In this document: piece by piece, positions 6,496 through 12,286 of the stretch
Numbering within the stretch: the stretch's first letter is position 1
Layout of the letters: every line of letters starts with the position of its first letter
Source of the DNA: an uncultured Clostridia bacterium
Lineage (GTDB): Bacteria; Bacillota_A; Clostridia; Christensenellales; Aristaeellaceae
Length of the DNA: 12,286 nucleotides
Direction: 5' to 3'
Assembly: GCA_946408865.1 (NCBI GenBank)
Contig: CAMJTZ010000046.1
Coordinates: 1 to 12,286 of the forward strand
Translations under genes and position numbers: made by a program
The notes under the pieces: model-generated
What the model was told of the DNA's origin: nothing
Databases searched by the model: none
Seen by the model: only the letters and a program-made list of their open reading frames with translations

Positions 6496-7368
6496 ATGGA
6501 AAACTACGAGGCTTTGGTACATCAGGGATTTGACGGGAAACCGGACACCGGGGATCCTGCGGTGCTGGCCTGGCTGATCCGCCGGAACGGGCTGGAGATG
6601 TCCCGGATCAGCCGCGGAAGCCATATCGGCAGCGTGTTCAGCGTGGCGGAGATCATCGCTGTGCTGTATACAGGCATCCTTCATGTGGATCCGAAGAATC
6701 CGCAGATGCCGGAGCGCGACCGGCTGATCCTCAGCAAGGGACATGCCGGCAGCGCCGTCTATGCGGCACTGGCGGAAACCGGTTTTTTCCCGGTGGAGGA
6801 ACTGAAAAACCACTACGCGAACGGGTCGATTCTCAGCGGCCATGTGAGCCACAAGGGAATTCCCGGCGTGGAGGTTTCGACCGGATCGCTGGGCCATGGG
6901 CTGAGCATCGGCGCGGGTATGGCGATGGGCGCCCGGATGAACGGCGAGGACTGGCGGACCTGGGTGGTGCTCGGGGACGGCGAGTGCGACGAGGGATCTG
7001 TATGGGAGGCGGCGCTGCAGGCAGCGCAGTTCAGGCTGGACCGGCTGGTTGCCGTGGTGGACTACAACCATATGCAGAGCCTGTTCACGGTGGAAAAGAC
7101 ACTGCAGCTGGAACCTTTTGAGGACAAATGGAGAGATTTCGGATGGAACGCACAGAGCGTGGACGGGCATGATGTCCGGGCGCTGCGGGCCGCCTTTGAA
7201 CGGGCCATGGGCAACGCGGGAAGCGGAAAACCGAGCGTGGTGCTGGCCCATACCGTGAAGGGGAAAGGCGTTTCCTTCATGGAAAACAATATCCTGTGGC
7301 ATTACCGTACGCCGCAGGGCGAGGAATACGAAGCAGCGCTGAAAGAACTGGAGGCACAGAGACCGTGA
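6496..7368 (+). CDS. Transketolase, N-terminal (thiamine-diphosphate-binding) half
   Basis: This 290-residue protein matches the first half of transketolase only. SKGHAG (80-85) and STGSLGHGLSIGAG (128-141) are cofactor and substrate-site motifs. GDGECDEGSVWEAA (160-173) with N191 is the thiamine-diphosphate/Mg motif. Together with the next gene it should make an active two-subunit transketolase, which moves two-carbon ketol units between sugar phosphates. GGGAG lies seven bases before the ATG. The stop overlaps the start of the C-terminal half as GTGA. Split transketolases are known in archaea and some Firmicutes. The position between a sugar transferase and LicD suggests it makes a precursor for a surface polymer instead of, or in addition to, serving central metabolism; this is inference. 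Confidence 0.93.
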   Translation: MENYEALVHQGFDGKPDTGDPAVLAWLIRRNGLEMSRISRGSHIGSVFSVAEIIAVLYTGILHVDPKNPQMPERDRLILSKGHAGSAVYAALAETGFFPVEELKNHYANGSILSGHVSHKGIPGVEVSTGSLGHGLSIGAGMAMGARMNGEDWRTWVVLGDGECDEGSVWEAALQAAQFRLDRLVAVVDYNHMQSLFTVEKTLQLEPFEDKWRDFGWNAQSVDGHDVRALRAAFERAMGNAGSGKPSVVLAHTVKGKGVSFMENNILWHYRTPQGEEYEAALKELEAQRP

Positions 7369-8303
7369 GAGACGCGTTTGTTCGGGCCCTGATGGAGGAA
7401 ATGGCCGTGAACGACCGGATCATCCTGATGACGGGCGATCTGGGATTTGGCGTGCTGCAACCCCTGTGGGATCACTATCCGGACCGGATCATCAACGCGG
7501 GAATCGCAGAGCAGAGCATGGTCGGCATGGCGGCCGGACTGGCTGCCACCGGGAAAATTGTATTTGTTTATTCGATCGGGAATTTCCCGACGCTGCGGCC
7601 GCTGGAGCAGATCCGGAACGACTGCGCCTATCCCGGCGCGAATGTGAAGATCGTCTGCGTGGGCGGCGGATTTGTTTACGGAAGCCTGGGGATGAGCCAC
7701 CACGCCACGGAGGATATGGCCATCATGCGGGCGCTGCCGGGCGTGACCTGCTTCGCGCCGGGAGATCCGGCAGAGGCGGAGGCGACCACGCACGCGGCTG
7801 TGCGGACCAACGGTACGTGCTACCTGCGGCTGGGGCGCGGCAACGAGCCCAAAGTACATGAAGGCCCCGTGACGGACTGGCATCTGCCGGCGCCGCTGAC
7901 GATCCGGGAGGGAAACCAGATTGCCCTGCTGAGTTCGGGCGGAATCCTGACACAGACGTCGGAAGCGGCCCGGATGCTGGAGAAGCGTGGAATCAGCGCG
8001 GAGGTTGTCAGCTTCCCCTGCTTCAAGCCGATGGACCAGTTTGCAGTGAAGGAACTGTCGGAACGGTTCGGAATTCTGCTGACCGTGGAGGAACATAACG
8101 TGACCGGCGGATTCGGCAGCGCGGTATGCGAGATCGTGGCGGAACTCGGCAACGGATGCCGGGTGTACCGGGTCGGCCTGCACGACCTGTATACGGCAGT
8201 GGTCGGAAACCAGCAGTACCTGCGGGAAGTATATGGGATGGACGCGGAATCCATCGCGGACAGGGCGGAGGCTTTGCTTCATGAAAAAAGAACTGACGCT
8301 TGA
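7365..8303 (+). CDS. Transketolase, C-terminal (pyrimidine-binding) half
   Basis: A 312-residue partner of the preceding gene. I start it at GTG 7365: this gives the GTGA overlap, a GGAGG site 10 bases upstream, and an N-terminus (MRDAFVRALMEEM) like relatives; the open frame upstream is a shadow. It carries the pyrimidine-binding domain, with GIAEQ (46-50) holding the Glu49 that activates thiamine diphosphate. SHHATEDMAIMRALPG follows, and a C-terminal transketolase domain includes EEHNVTGGFGSAV. The two halves total about 600 residues, a little shorter than one-piece transketolases. DXP synthase is related but is normally a single chain. The end overlaps the LicD gene by 23 bases. Confidence 0.93.
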   Translation: MRDAFVRALMEEMAVNDRIILMTGDLGFGVLQPLWDHYPDRIINAGIAEQSMVGMAAGLAATGKIVFVYSIGNFPTLRPLEQIRNDCAYPGANVKIVCVGGGFVYGSLGMSHHATEDMAIMRALPGVTCFAPGDPAEAEATTHAAVRTNGTCYLRLGRGNEPKVHEGPVTDWHLPAPLTIREGNQIALLSSGGILTQTSEAARMLEKRGISAEVVSFPCFKPMDQFAVKELSERFGILLTVEEHNVTGGFGSAVCEIVAELGNGCRVYRVGLHDLYTAVVGNQQYLREVYGMDAESIADRAEALLHEKRTDA

Positions 8304-9024
8304 GGAAATCCACGAGGAACTGCTGTGCCAGCTGCGGGACATTACCGCTGTCTGCGACCGGAACGGGATTGAGTACAACCTGATGTGCGGGACGCTGCTC
8401 GGATGCATCCGCCACAAGGGATTCATTCCCTGGGATGACGATGTGGACCTGCTGATGACGCGGGAGGAGTTCACCAAATTCCGGAAGATCTATCCGGTGG
8501 AGTGTGACCGGCGGTTTGAACTGACTTACCTGGACACCTGGACGCCGCGGGTGATGAACCGCGATCCGGAGAAGGCCGCCGCGTTCACGGATTTCTTCAT
8601 CCTGGATCCGCTGCCACCGGAGGGGATCCGCCGGAAAATGCACCTCCTGCATCTGCACCTGCTGCAGGGAATGATGAAAAAGAACGTGGATTACAGCCGC
8701 TTCGGACTGAAAAACCGGATCCTGCTGCATGTGACCCACTGGATGGGCCTGCCGTTCAGCTACGCCTGGAAGGCAGCCCGGTATGAAAAGGTATCCACGT
8801 GCTGCAGGGAGGGCAACGACCTGCATATGTCCAACGGCGCGTTTGAACTGATGACGCATGTGTGGCATCCGGAACAGTTTGCCGAAAAGATCCGCATGCC
8901 CTTTGAGGATGTGGAATGCCTGGTTCCGAAGAAGTACAAAGAGGTACTGACGGTGCTGTTCGGGCCGGACTATATGACGCCGCCGCCGGTCGAGGAGCGG
9001 GTAGCGAAGCATCTGGATCTGTGA
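8281..9024 (+). CDS. LicD family phosphotransferase
   Basis: A 247-residue LicD-family protein. The core is EYNLMCGTLLGCIRHKGFIP (31-50) followed by WDDDVDLLM (51-59); the aspartates at 52-54 and 56 fit the metal-binding site of this nucleotidyltransferase-fold family. LicD proteins transfer phosphocholine from CDP-choline to surface glycans, and the related fukutin group transfers ribitol phosphate from CDP-ribitol, so the donor here is probably a CDP-linked alcohol. The start is ATG 8281, with GGAGG nine bases upstream inside the transketolase gene; the open frame 16 codons further upstream lacks that support. No choline kinase, cytidylyltransferase or transporter is nearby. A hydrophobic stretch near 145-165 (LLHVTHWMGLPFSYAW) may touch the membrane. 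Confidence 0.88.
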   Translation: MKKELTLEEIHEELLCQLRDITAVCDRNGIEYNLMCGTLLGCIRHKGFIPWDDDVDLLMTREEFTKFRKIYPVECDRRFELTYLDTWTPRVMNRDPEKAAAFTDFFILDPLPPEGIRRKMHLLHLHLLQGMMKKNVDYSRFGLKNRILLHVTHWMGLPFSYAWKAARYEKVSTCCREGNDLHMSNGAFELMTHVWHPEQFAEKIRMPFEDVECLVPKKYKEVLTVLFGPDYMTPPPVEERVAKHLDL

Positions 9025-9083
9025 GCCGCATTCACGGCGGAAAGCCTGACCATTGGGATTTTTACAGAGAGGGGGACGGAAAT

Positions 9084-9893
9084 ATGGAGATGTATTTCTG
9101 CCCTCTTTTTTCGGGATCGGCCGGGAACGCCCTTTTCTGTCAGTACGGGAATACGCGGATTCTGATCGACGCCGGAAAAGCGGGAAAAACGATTGATGAG
9201 GCGCTGGCGTCGGTCGGGGTGGATCCCGCGACGCTGGATGCGGTGCTGATCACCCATGAGCATTCGGACCATATCCACGGCGTGGGCGTCATGGCGCGGA
9301 GATACCACCTGCCGCTGTACGCTACACAGGAAACCTGGCGGGCGATGGACGGGAAGATCGGAAAGATTCCGGGAGACCTGATCCGCACGACGCAGAGCGG
9401 GAAGAGTTTCTGGCTGGGAGATATCGGCGTGGAACCCTTCTCCATTCCCCACGACGCGGCGGATCCCGTGGGATACCGGCTGTGGGGCGGCAGGCTCAGC
9501 GTTTCCACGGCGACGGACCTGGGTGAATTCACCGAAAACGTATACAGTGCGGTCCGCGGCAGCACGCTGGTACTGCTCGAGAGCAACCACGACCCGGAAC
9601 TGCTGCGGGCCAACCCGCGCTACAGCGCGCAGCTGAAGGCCCGGATCCTCGGGGATCACGGGCATCTGAGCAATGCGGCGTGCGCAGACGCCCTGCTGCG
9701 GCTGATCGGCGCCGGAACGAAGCATGTCATTCTCGGGCACCTGAGTGCGGAAAACAATACGCCGACCCTGGCACAGAGAGTTTCCGAAACCGCGATGATG
9801 CGGGAGAACATCCGTCCGGGGGAGGACGTGGAGCTGCAGGTGGCGCTGCGGGATGAAGTCAGCAGTATATTCAGGCTGAAAGAGACGGACTGA
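9084..9893 (+). CDS. yycJ: YycJ/WalJ-type metallo-beta-lactamase-fold hydrolase
   Basis: The 269-residue product resembles Bacillus YycJ (WalJ) in length and order. The opening is CPLFSGSAGNALF (6-18), then LIDAGKAGK (27-35), and the zinc-binding motif THEHSDH (57-63). Later histidines in PHDAADP, SNHD, DHGHLSN and ILGHLS supply the other metal ligands or fold positions. YycJ is a cytoplasmic nuclease-like hydrolase linked to coordination of DNA replication and cell-wall control; in many Firmicutes it follows the walRK genes, which are not visible here. The start is ATG 9084, after a purine-rich GAGAGGGGG site about eight bases upstream; a second ATG two codons later is possible. The upstream open frame belongs to the licD shadow. 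It is followed by the ABC-F gene after four bases. Confidence 0.87.
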   Translation: MEMYFCPLFSGSAGNALFCQYGNTRILIDAGKAGKTIDEALASVGVDPATLDAVLITHEHSDHIHGVGVMARRYHLPLYATQETWRAMDGKIGKIPGDLIRTTQSGKSFWLGDIGVEPFSIPHDAADPVGYRLWGGRLSVSTATDLGEFTENVYSAVRGSTLVLLESNHDPELLRANPRYSAQLKARILGDHGHLSNAACADALLRLIGAGTKHVILGHLSAENNTPTLAQRVSETAMMRENIRPGEDVELQVALRDEVSSIFRLKETD

Positions 9894-9897
9894 AATC

Positions 9898-11805
9898 ATG
9901 ATTATTCTGGCACTGCAGGATGTAAGAAAGAGCTTCGGCACGCATGAGGTGCTGAGGAGTGTTTCGTTTACCCTGCAGGAACAGGACCGGATGGGTCTCG
10001 TCGGCGTGAACGGCAGCGGAAAATCCACGCTGATGAAGATCATCGCGGGGCAGGAGACTGCTGATGAAGGCAGCGTCAATATTCAGAAAGGCTTGCGGAT
10101 CGGTTATCTGGCTCAGCAGGGCGAACTGACCGGAGAGGAAACCGTACAGCGGGTGCTGGATTCCGTGTTTGATCCGCTGGTGAAAACCGAAGAGGAAATG
10201 CGCTCCCTTGAGAATGAAATGGCTGAACACGGCGGGGACGCTGAGATGCTCCGCCGGCTGGGCAGCCGTTACGACGCGCTGACGCGGGAATTTGAGCGCC
10301 AGGACGGATACAGCTGGCGGTCCCGGGTGACGGGTGTGCTGAAGGGTCTGAAACTGTGGGAAATGCGCGATATGGAAACAGCGCGCCTGAGCGGCGGCGA
10401 GCGGACAAGACTGTGCCTGGGGCGGATGCTGCTTTCCGGGCCGGACCTGCTGCTGCTGGACGAGCCGACGAACCACCTGGACCTGAAGAGCATCACCTGG
10501 CTGGAGGACTACCTGAACAGCTACAAGGGGGCTGTGCTTGTTATCAGCCACGACCGCTATTTTATGGACCATGTGTGCGGGCGGATGGCGGAGCTGATTC
10601 TGGGCACCGTGGAAACCTACACGGGAAACTACACGCAGTACACGGAGAAGCGCGCGGAAGTATACGAGACCAGAATGAAAGCCTGGGAGCTGCAGCAGAA
10701 GGAGATCGCCCGGCAGGAAGCCGTGATAGCGATGTACCGCCGGTTCAACCGGGAGAAGAGCATCCGGCTGGCCCGGAGCCGGGAAAAACGGCTGAAAAAA
10801 ATCGAGCGCCTGGAGAAACCGCAGGAAGAGGGAACGGTGCAGTTCCGGTTCGATACGCGGCGGCGCACCGGCGAGGATGTGCTGCAGGCGGAGGGACTGG
10901 AAAAACGCTTCGGCGAACGGATCCTGTTCCGCGATGTAAAGATGCACATCTGCGCGGGAGACCGGATCGCCCTGATCGGCGACAACGGCACCGGAAAAAC
11001 GACGCTGCTGCGCTGCCTGACCGGGGAGGAACAGCCGGATCACGGCAGCATCCGATGGGGTACAGGCGTGGACATCGGGTATTATGACCAGCATCAGGCC
11101 GGCCTGCACCCGCAGAAGACGGTGCTGGATGAGGTGTGGGACCGGTTTCCGCGGCTGGAGCAGTATGAGGTGCGCGGCGCGCTGGGCCTGTTCCTGTTCA
11201 CCGGAGATGACGTGTTTGCACCGGTGAGTACGCTGAGCGGCGGGGAGAAAGGCCGCGTGGCCCTGACGGAGCTGATGCTGCAGAAGGATAACGTGCTGCT
11301 GCTGGATGAGCCGACAAACCATCTGGATATGGACAGCCGCGAGGTGCTCGAGGACGCGCTGACGGATTTTCCGGGGACGATCCTGGCTGTGAGTCACGAC
11401 CGGTACTTTATCAACCGCTTCGCATCAAAAGTATTCGTGCTGGAGGAAGGCGGCATCCGGGAATATCTCGGAAACTACGACAGCTACTTTGCAAAGGTCA
11501 GCCGCGACGCGGAGCCGGACGGAGAAACAGCCGGCATGACGCGGACCGCTCAGGACAAGGAAAAGAAGCGCAGCCGCGAGGAACAGCAGCGGCTGAAGGA
11601 TAAAAAAGAACGCCTGAAGAAGGCGGAGGAGGCCGTGGCAAAGGCGGAGAAGGAGGCCGCAGCGATCGAACAGGAACTGGCGGACCCGGAAACGTACAGG
11701 GATCCGGAAGCGGCTGCCGAAAAAAACCGGCAGTACCGCCTGCTTCAGGAGGAAATCAACCGGCTGTACGCCGAATGGGAAGCCGCCGAAGGGGAAGAAG
11801 TCTGA
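9898..11805 (+). CDS. ABC-F family ATPase (YdiF/YkpA-like)
   Basis: A 635-residue soluble protein with two ABC domains and no membrane segments. Domain 1 has Walker A GVNGSGKST (36-44), LSGGE (164-168) and LLLLDE with Glu189. Domain 2 has GDNGTGKTT (361-369), LSGGE (446-450) and Glu471, each followed by PTNHLD. A charged linker (about 240-310) separates the domains and fits the P-site tRNA interaction region. Residues about 545-630 form a Lys/Glu/Ala-rich coiled coil. ABC-F proteins bind ribosomes and relieve stalled translation; some give resistance to ribosome-targeting antibiotics. Length and the C-terminal coiled coil suit YdiF-like housekeeping members better than resistance types, but sequence does not prove it. 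The start lies four bases after the yycJ stop with only a weak ribosome binding site, suggesting coupling. Confidence 0.92.
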   Translation: MIILALQDVRKSFGTHEVLRSVSFTLQEQDRMGLVGVNGSGKSTLMKIIAGQETADEGSVNIQKGLRIGYLAQQGELTGEETVQRVLDSVFDPLVKTEEEMRSLENEMAEHGGDAEMLRRLGSRYDALTREFERQDGYSWRSRVTGVLKGLKLWEMRDMETARLSGGERTRLCLGRMLLSGPDLLLLDEPTNHLDLKSITWLEDYLNSYKGAVLVISHDRYFMDHVCGRMAELILGTVETYTGNYTQYTEKRAEVYETRMKAWELQQKEIARQEAVIAMYRRFNREKSIRLARSREKRLKKIERLEKPQEEGTVQFRFDTRRRTGEDVLQAEGLEKRFGERILFRDVKMHICAGDRIALIGDNGTGKTTLLRCLTGEEQPDHGSIRWGTGVDIGYYDQHQAGLHPQKTVLDEVWDRFPRLEQYEVRGALGLFLFTGDDVFAPVSTLSGGEKGRVALTELMLQKDNVLLLDEPTNHLDMDSREVLEDALTDFPGTILAVSHDRYFINRFASKVFVLEEGGIREYLGNYDSYFAKVSRDAEPDGETAGMTRTAQDKEKKRSREEQQRLKDKKERLKKAEEAVAKAEKEAAAIEQELADPETYRDPEAAAEKNRQYRLLQEEINRLYAEWEAAEGEEV

Positions 11806-11906
11806 GACGAAACCGGGCGTATGATTCAAAATGTTGTATATCAGAAAGGCCTGTTCACTAAATATGGTAAAATGACATGAAATCGTCCACATTACTGACT
11901 GCCGAC

Positions 11907-11928
11907 TGCCTGCGAAAGCAGGCATTTT
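11907..11928 (+). terminator. Intrinsic terminator after the ABC-F gene
   Basis: A 7-bp stem, TGCCTGC (11907-11913) with GCAGGCA (11918-11924), is closed by a GAAA tetraloop and followed directly by TTTT. It lies about 100 bases after the ABC-F stop and probably ends the long operon. Confidence 0.82.
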
Positions 11929-11960
11929 CATTGCAGCATATGGACACTCCGGAAAGGGTG

Positions 11961-11966
11961 TATAAT
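11961..11966 (+). promoter_or_regulatory. Possible promoter -10 box upstream of the tiny ORFs
   Basis: A perfect TATAAT lies in an AT-rich stretch just after the terminator. At 17-base spacing the -35 position reads ATATGG, which is poor; TGGACA at 11941-11946 is a good box but only 14 bases away. If active, it would start an RNA near 11973 with a leader of about 120 bases before the first tiny ORF. Confidence 0.35.
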
Positions 11967-12091
11967 ATGGATTGTATAAAACTGAGGAAAATCAATGCCT
12001 GCAGGACCAGTAGAAATGGAATCTGAGATCTTTTAACCGGAAAAACAGCCTTTTCGCCTCCAAACAGGATACGCTAGAAGGAGTGTTACAG

Positions 12092-12145
12092 ATGAACGGC
12101 GGTAAATCCAGTAAAATCGCCCCCGGAAGGAGAACCGGAAGATGA
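12092..12145 (+). CDS. Tiny basic ORF, 17 residues, function unknown
   Basis: The frame encodes MNGGKSSKIAPGRRTGR. Five of the 17 residues are Lys or Arg. It is supported by a near-perfect AGAAGGAG ribosome binding site (12076-12083) eight bases before the ATG, and by an ATGA overlap with a second tiny ORF. I do not recognise it. It might be a leader peptide, a small protein, or decayed or chance sequence. Confidence is low because ORFs this short arise easily. Confidence 0.3.
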   Translation: MNGGKSSKIAPGRRTGR

Positions 12146-12213
12146 AAAATCGCAAAAAAAATTTCAAAAACGGCCGCAAAACCTCTTGCGCGGGGGAAAA
12201 GATTCGTGTATAA
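12142..12213 (+). CDS. Second tiny basic ORF, 23 residues, coupled to the first
   Basis: The frame encodes a Lys/Arg-rich peptide beginning MKNRKKNFKNGRK and ending CAGEKIRV; nine of 23 residues are Lys or Arg and there is one Cys. An AAGGAG site (12127-12132) lies nine bases before the ATG, and the ATG overlaps the stop of the first tiny ORF as ATGA, the same coupling seen between real genes in this window. Its last codons overlap a promoter at 12186-12214, which argues either for a leader role or against it being a gene at all. It contains a run of eight A bases (12154-12161); slipping into either other frame soon meets a stop. Confidence 0.3.
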   Translation: MKNRKKNFKNGRKTSCAGEKIRV

Positions 12214-12214
12214 T
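12186..12214 (+). promoter_or_regulatory. Promoter reading toward the right edge
   Basis: TTGCGC (12186-12191) and TATAAT (12209-12214) are 17 bases apart. Transcription would start near 12221. The transcript opens with a possible hairpin, CCGTC (12252-12256) with GACGG (12263-12267). The product, whether RNA gene, leader or CDS, lies beyond the window. Confidence 0.6.
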
Positions 12215-12286
12215 CCGAGTGTTGTCTGTTCAGGGATGAAGTGGTAAGTTGCCGTCCGGCCAGACGGGTAATTATCATGGACCAGC

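Larger units (their letters stand above)
11806..12286. other. Intergenic region without an ordinary gene
   Basis: No recognisable protein fits here in any frame. The part before 11907 is a plain 3' leader to the terminator. After the terminator come a TATAAT at 11961, about 120 bases of unassigned sequence, two tiny overlapping ORFs with strong ribosome binding sites, and a promoter at 12186-12214 that fires toward the right edge. All three plus frames carry stops between 12142 and the window end, so no long gene starts here unless it begins at the ATG at 12277. Base composition is visibly more AT-rich than in the genes to the left. Confidence 0.7.

Noticed and set aside
9025..9083. Terminator or promoter between licD and yycJ
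   Set aside because: Only a 4-bp GCCG/CGGC stem without an adjacent T run, and no paired -35/-10 boxes were seen.
9898..11805. Antibiotic-resistance ABC-F protein
   Set aside because: Length and the C-terminal coiled coil suit housekeeping YdiF-type proteins, and no induction leader precedes it; no evidence supports a resistance role.
11967..12026. 19-codon ORF starting right after the TATAAT at 11961
   Set aside because: Its ATG lies upstream of the expected transcription start and it has no ribosome binding site.
12033..12278. Minus-strand 81-codon ORF near the right edge
   Set aside because: No ribosome binding site, low-complexity Phe/Arg composition from the complement of A-rich sequence, and it opposes better-supported plus-strand signals.
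1..12286. parS site (TGTTTCACGTGAAACA-like)
   Set aside because: None was seen by eye around parAB or elsewhere; partial TTCAC or GTGAA matches are too short. A pattern search with mismatches would settle it.

Overview
The window looks like chromosome of an uncultured Gram-positive Clostridia-type bacterium of fairly high GC. I infer this from strong GGAGG-type ribosome binding sites, sigma-A-like promoters (TATAAT with 17-base spacers), a chromosomal Soj/Spo0J-type ParAB pair, a YycJ-type hydrolase and Gram-positive-style surface-polymer genes. No mobile element, CRISPR array, tRNA or rRNA is visible, and gene density is high up to about 11.8 kb.

Layout. (1) Minus strand, 1-1183: rpiB, then a secreted phosphodiester glycosidase (NAGPA-domain) protein that runs off the left edge. 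(2) 1184-1276: a compact divergent control region in which two promoters share one symmetric -10 element. (3) Plus strand, 1277-3898: four translationally coupled genes, namely a zinc/manganese-type ABC ATPase and permease without a binding protein, then azlC and azlD (branched-chain amino acid exporter). They end at a strong intrinsic terminator at 3937-3970. (4) A promoter whose -35 box lies on that terminator's T tract starts a long plus-strand run at 4042-11805: parA, parB, a membrane sugar-1-phosphate transferase, a transketolase split into two genes, a LicD-family phosphotransferase, yycJ and an ABC-F ATPase. Gaps are small or negative and an intrinsic terminator follows at 11907-11928. 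(5) 11929-12286: no ordinary gene. It holds a possible promoter, two tiny overlapping basic ORFs with very good ribosome binding sites, and a good promoter reading out of the right edge.

Working together: the sugar transferase, split transketolase and LicD protein look like part of a surface glycopolymer pathway, in which a lipid carrier is primed, a pentose or keto-sugar precursor is made, and the polymer receives a phospho-substituent. It is embedded between chromosome-segregation genes and housekeeping genes. The transketolase and LicD genes are translationally coupled. No polymerase, flippase or nucleotidyltransferase is in the window, so the pathway is incomplete here. I found no single clearly new system. 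The most unusual items are the shared-core divergent promoter, the ParAB/glycopolymer linkage with the split transketolase-LicD set, and the two tiny coupled ORFs near the right edge.
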